Shown here: positions 5,854 to 5,931 of the stretch, one piece after another
Layout: the number at the start of each line of letters is the position of its first letter
How positions within the stretch are numbered: the first letter of the stretch is position 1
NCBI GenBank assembly: GCA_946621045.1
Contig: CAMOOA010000081.1
Span: 1 to 5,931, forward strand
Origin: an uncultured Erysipelotrichaceae bacterium
GTDB taxonomy: Bacteria > Bacillota_I > Bacilli_A > Erysipelotrichales > Erysipelotrichaceae
Direction: 5' to 3'
Length of the DNA stretch: 5,931 nucleotides
The notes under the pieces: model-generated
Databases searched by the model: none
The model's input: the letters and a program-made list of their open reading frames with translations, nothing else
Told to the model about the DNA's origin: nothing
Position numbers and translations under genes: made by a program

Positions 5854-5931
5854 TCAGAATTTCACGCTATGTCTTCCCAGGAGAAATACCGCATATTGCG
5901 GAATGGTGAGGATGTCCCCGGTCTCTCCGAT
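5854..5931 (-). CDS. C-terminal end of an unidentified protein (partial)
   Basis: On the - strand one frame runs from the window edge to a TGA at 5854-5856, giving 25 residues: IGETGDILTIPQYAVFLLGR followed by HSVKF. The alternation around DILTIPQYAVFLL is like the last beta-strands of the C-terminal sandwich found in many glycoside hydrolases, where a phrase such as 'L-x-PY-x-x-x-VL' closes the protein, but 25 residues cannot establish a family. The other two - strand frames stop within the fragment and look less protein-like. If real, it is transcribed in the same direction as the esterase, 111 bases upstream. No clear terminator lies between them, so some readthrough into the esterase gene is possible. 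Confidence 0.4.
   Translation of the reverse strand: MGETGDILTIPQYAVFLLGRHSVKF

Noticed and set aside
5835..5931. Possible start of a + strand gene (ATG at 5835, open to the edge).
   Set aside because: No ribosome binding site at a usable distance, and the peptide is unremarkable. The - strand reading of the same bases looks more like a protein terminus.

Overview
The window looks like a piece of chromosome from an anaerobic, low- to mid-GC Bacillota bacterium (gut, rumen or oral type; Erysipelotrichia or Clostridia would fit). The evidence is strong GGAGG-type ribosome binding sites, a rubrerythrin of the strict-anaerobe kind, and a secreted protein combining BspA-type leucine-rich repeats, Ig-like domains and C-terminal cell-wall-binding-like repeats. 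Lineage is inferred from gene content only. No mobile element, CRISPR array, tRNA or rRNA is visible.

Layout. (1) 3-104, + strand: last 33 codons of an unidentified membrane protein, closed by a hairpin terminator near 139-171. (2) 105-402: a 298-base intergenic region with that terminator, a 9-base direct repeat and a 10-bp hairpin just before the next ribosome binding site. (3) 403-1056, +: a rubrerythrin with a rubredoxin-like four-cysteine site at both ends, followed by a terminator near 1087-1136. (4) 1259-3883, +: a large secreted modular protein: signal peptide, long acidic linker without basic residues, transglutaminase-like domain, BspA-type repeats, two Ig-like domains, C-terminal wall-binding-like module. 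(5) 3931-3965: a hairpin between convergent genes that could stop transcription from both sides. (6) 3994-5742, - strand: a type-B carboxylesterase with three N-terminal membrane helices. Its probable promoter and an adjacent inverted repeat lie at 5767-5819. (7) 5854-5931, -: C-terminal end of another protein that continues beyond the window.

The genes appear to be separate transcription units, each with its own terminator or promoter, not one operon or pathway. Rubrerythrin protects against peroxide in the cytoplasm. The modular protein and the esterase both appear to act at the cell surface, but nothing in the sequence ties them to a common substrate. I see no convincing new multi-gene system. 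The points most worth a second look are the doubly capped rubrerythrin, the Asp-to-Glu change at the third catalytic position of the transglutaminase-like domain with its acidic linker, the membrane-tethered esterase, and the inverted repeat next to the esterase promoter.
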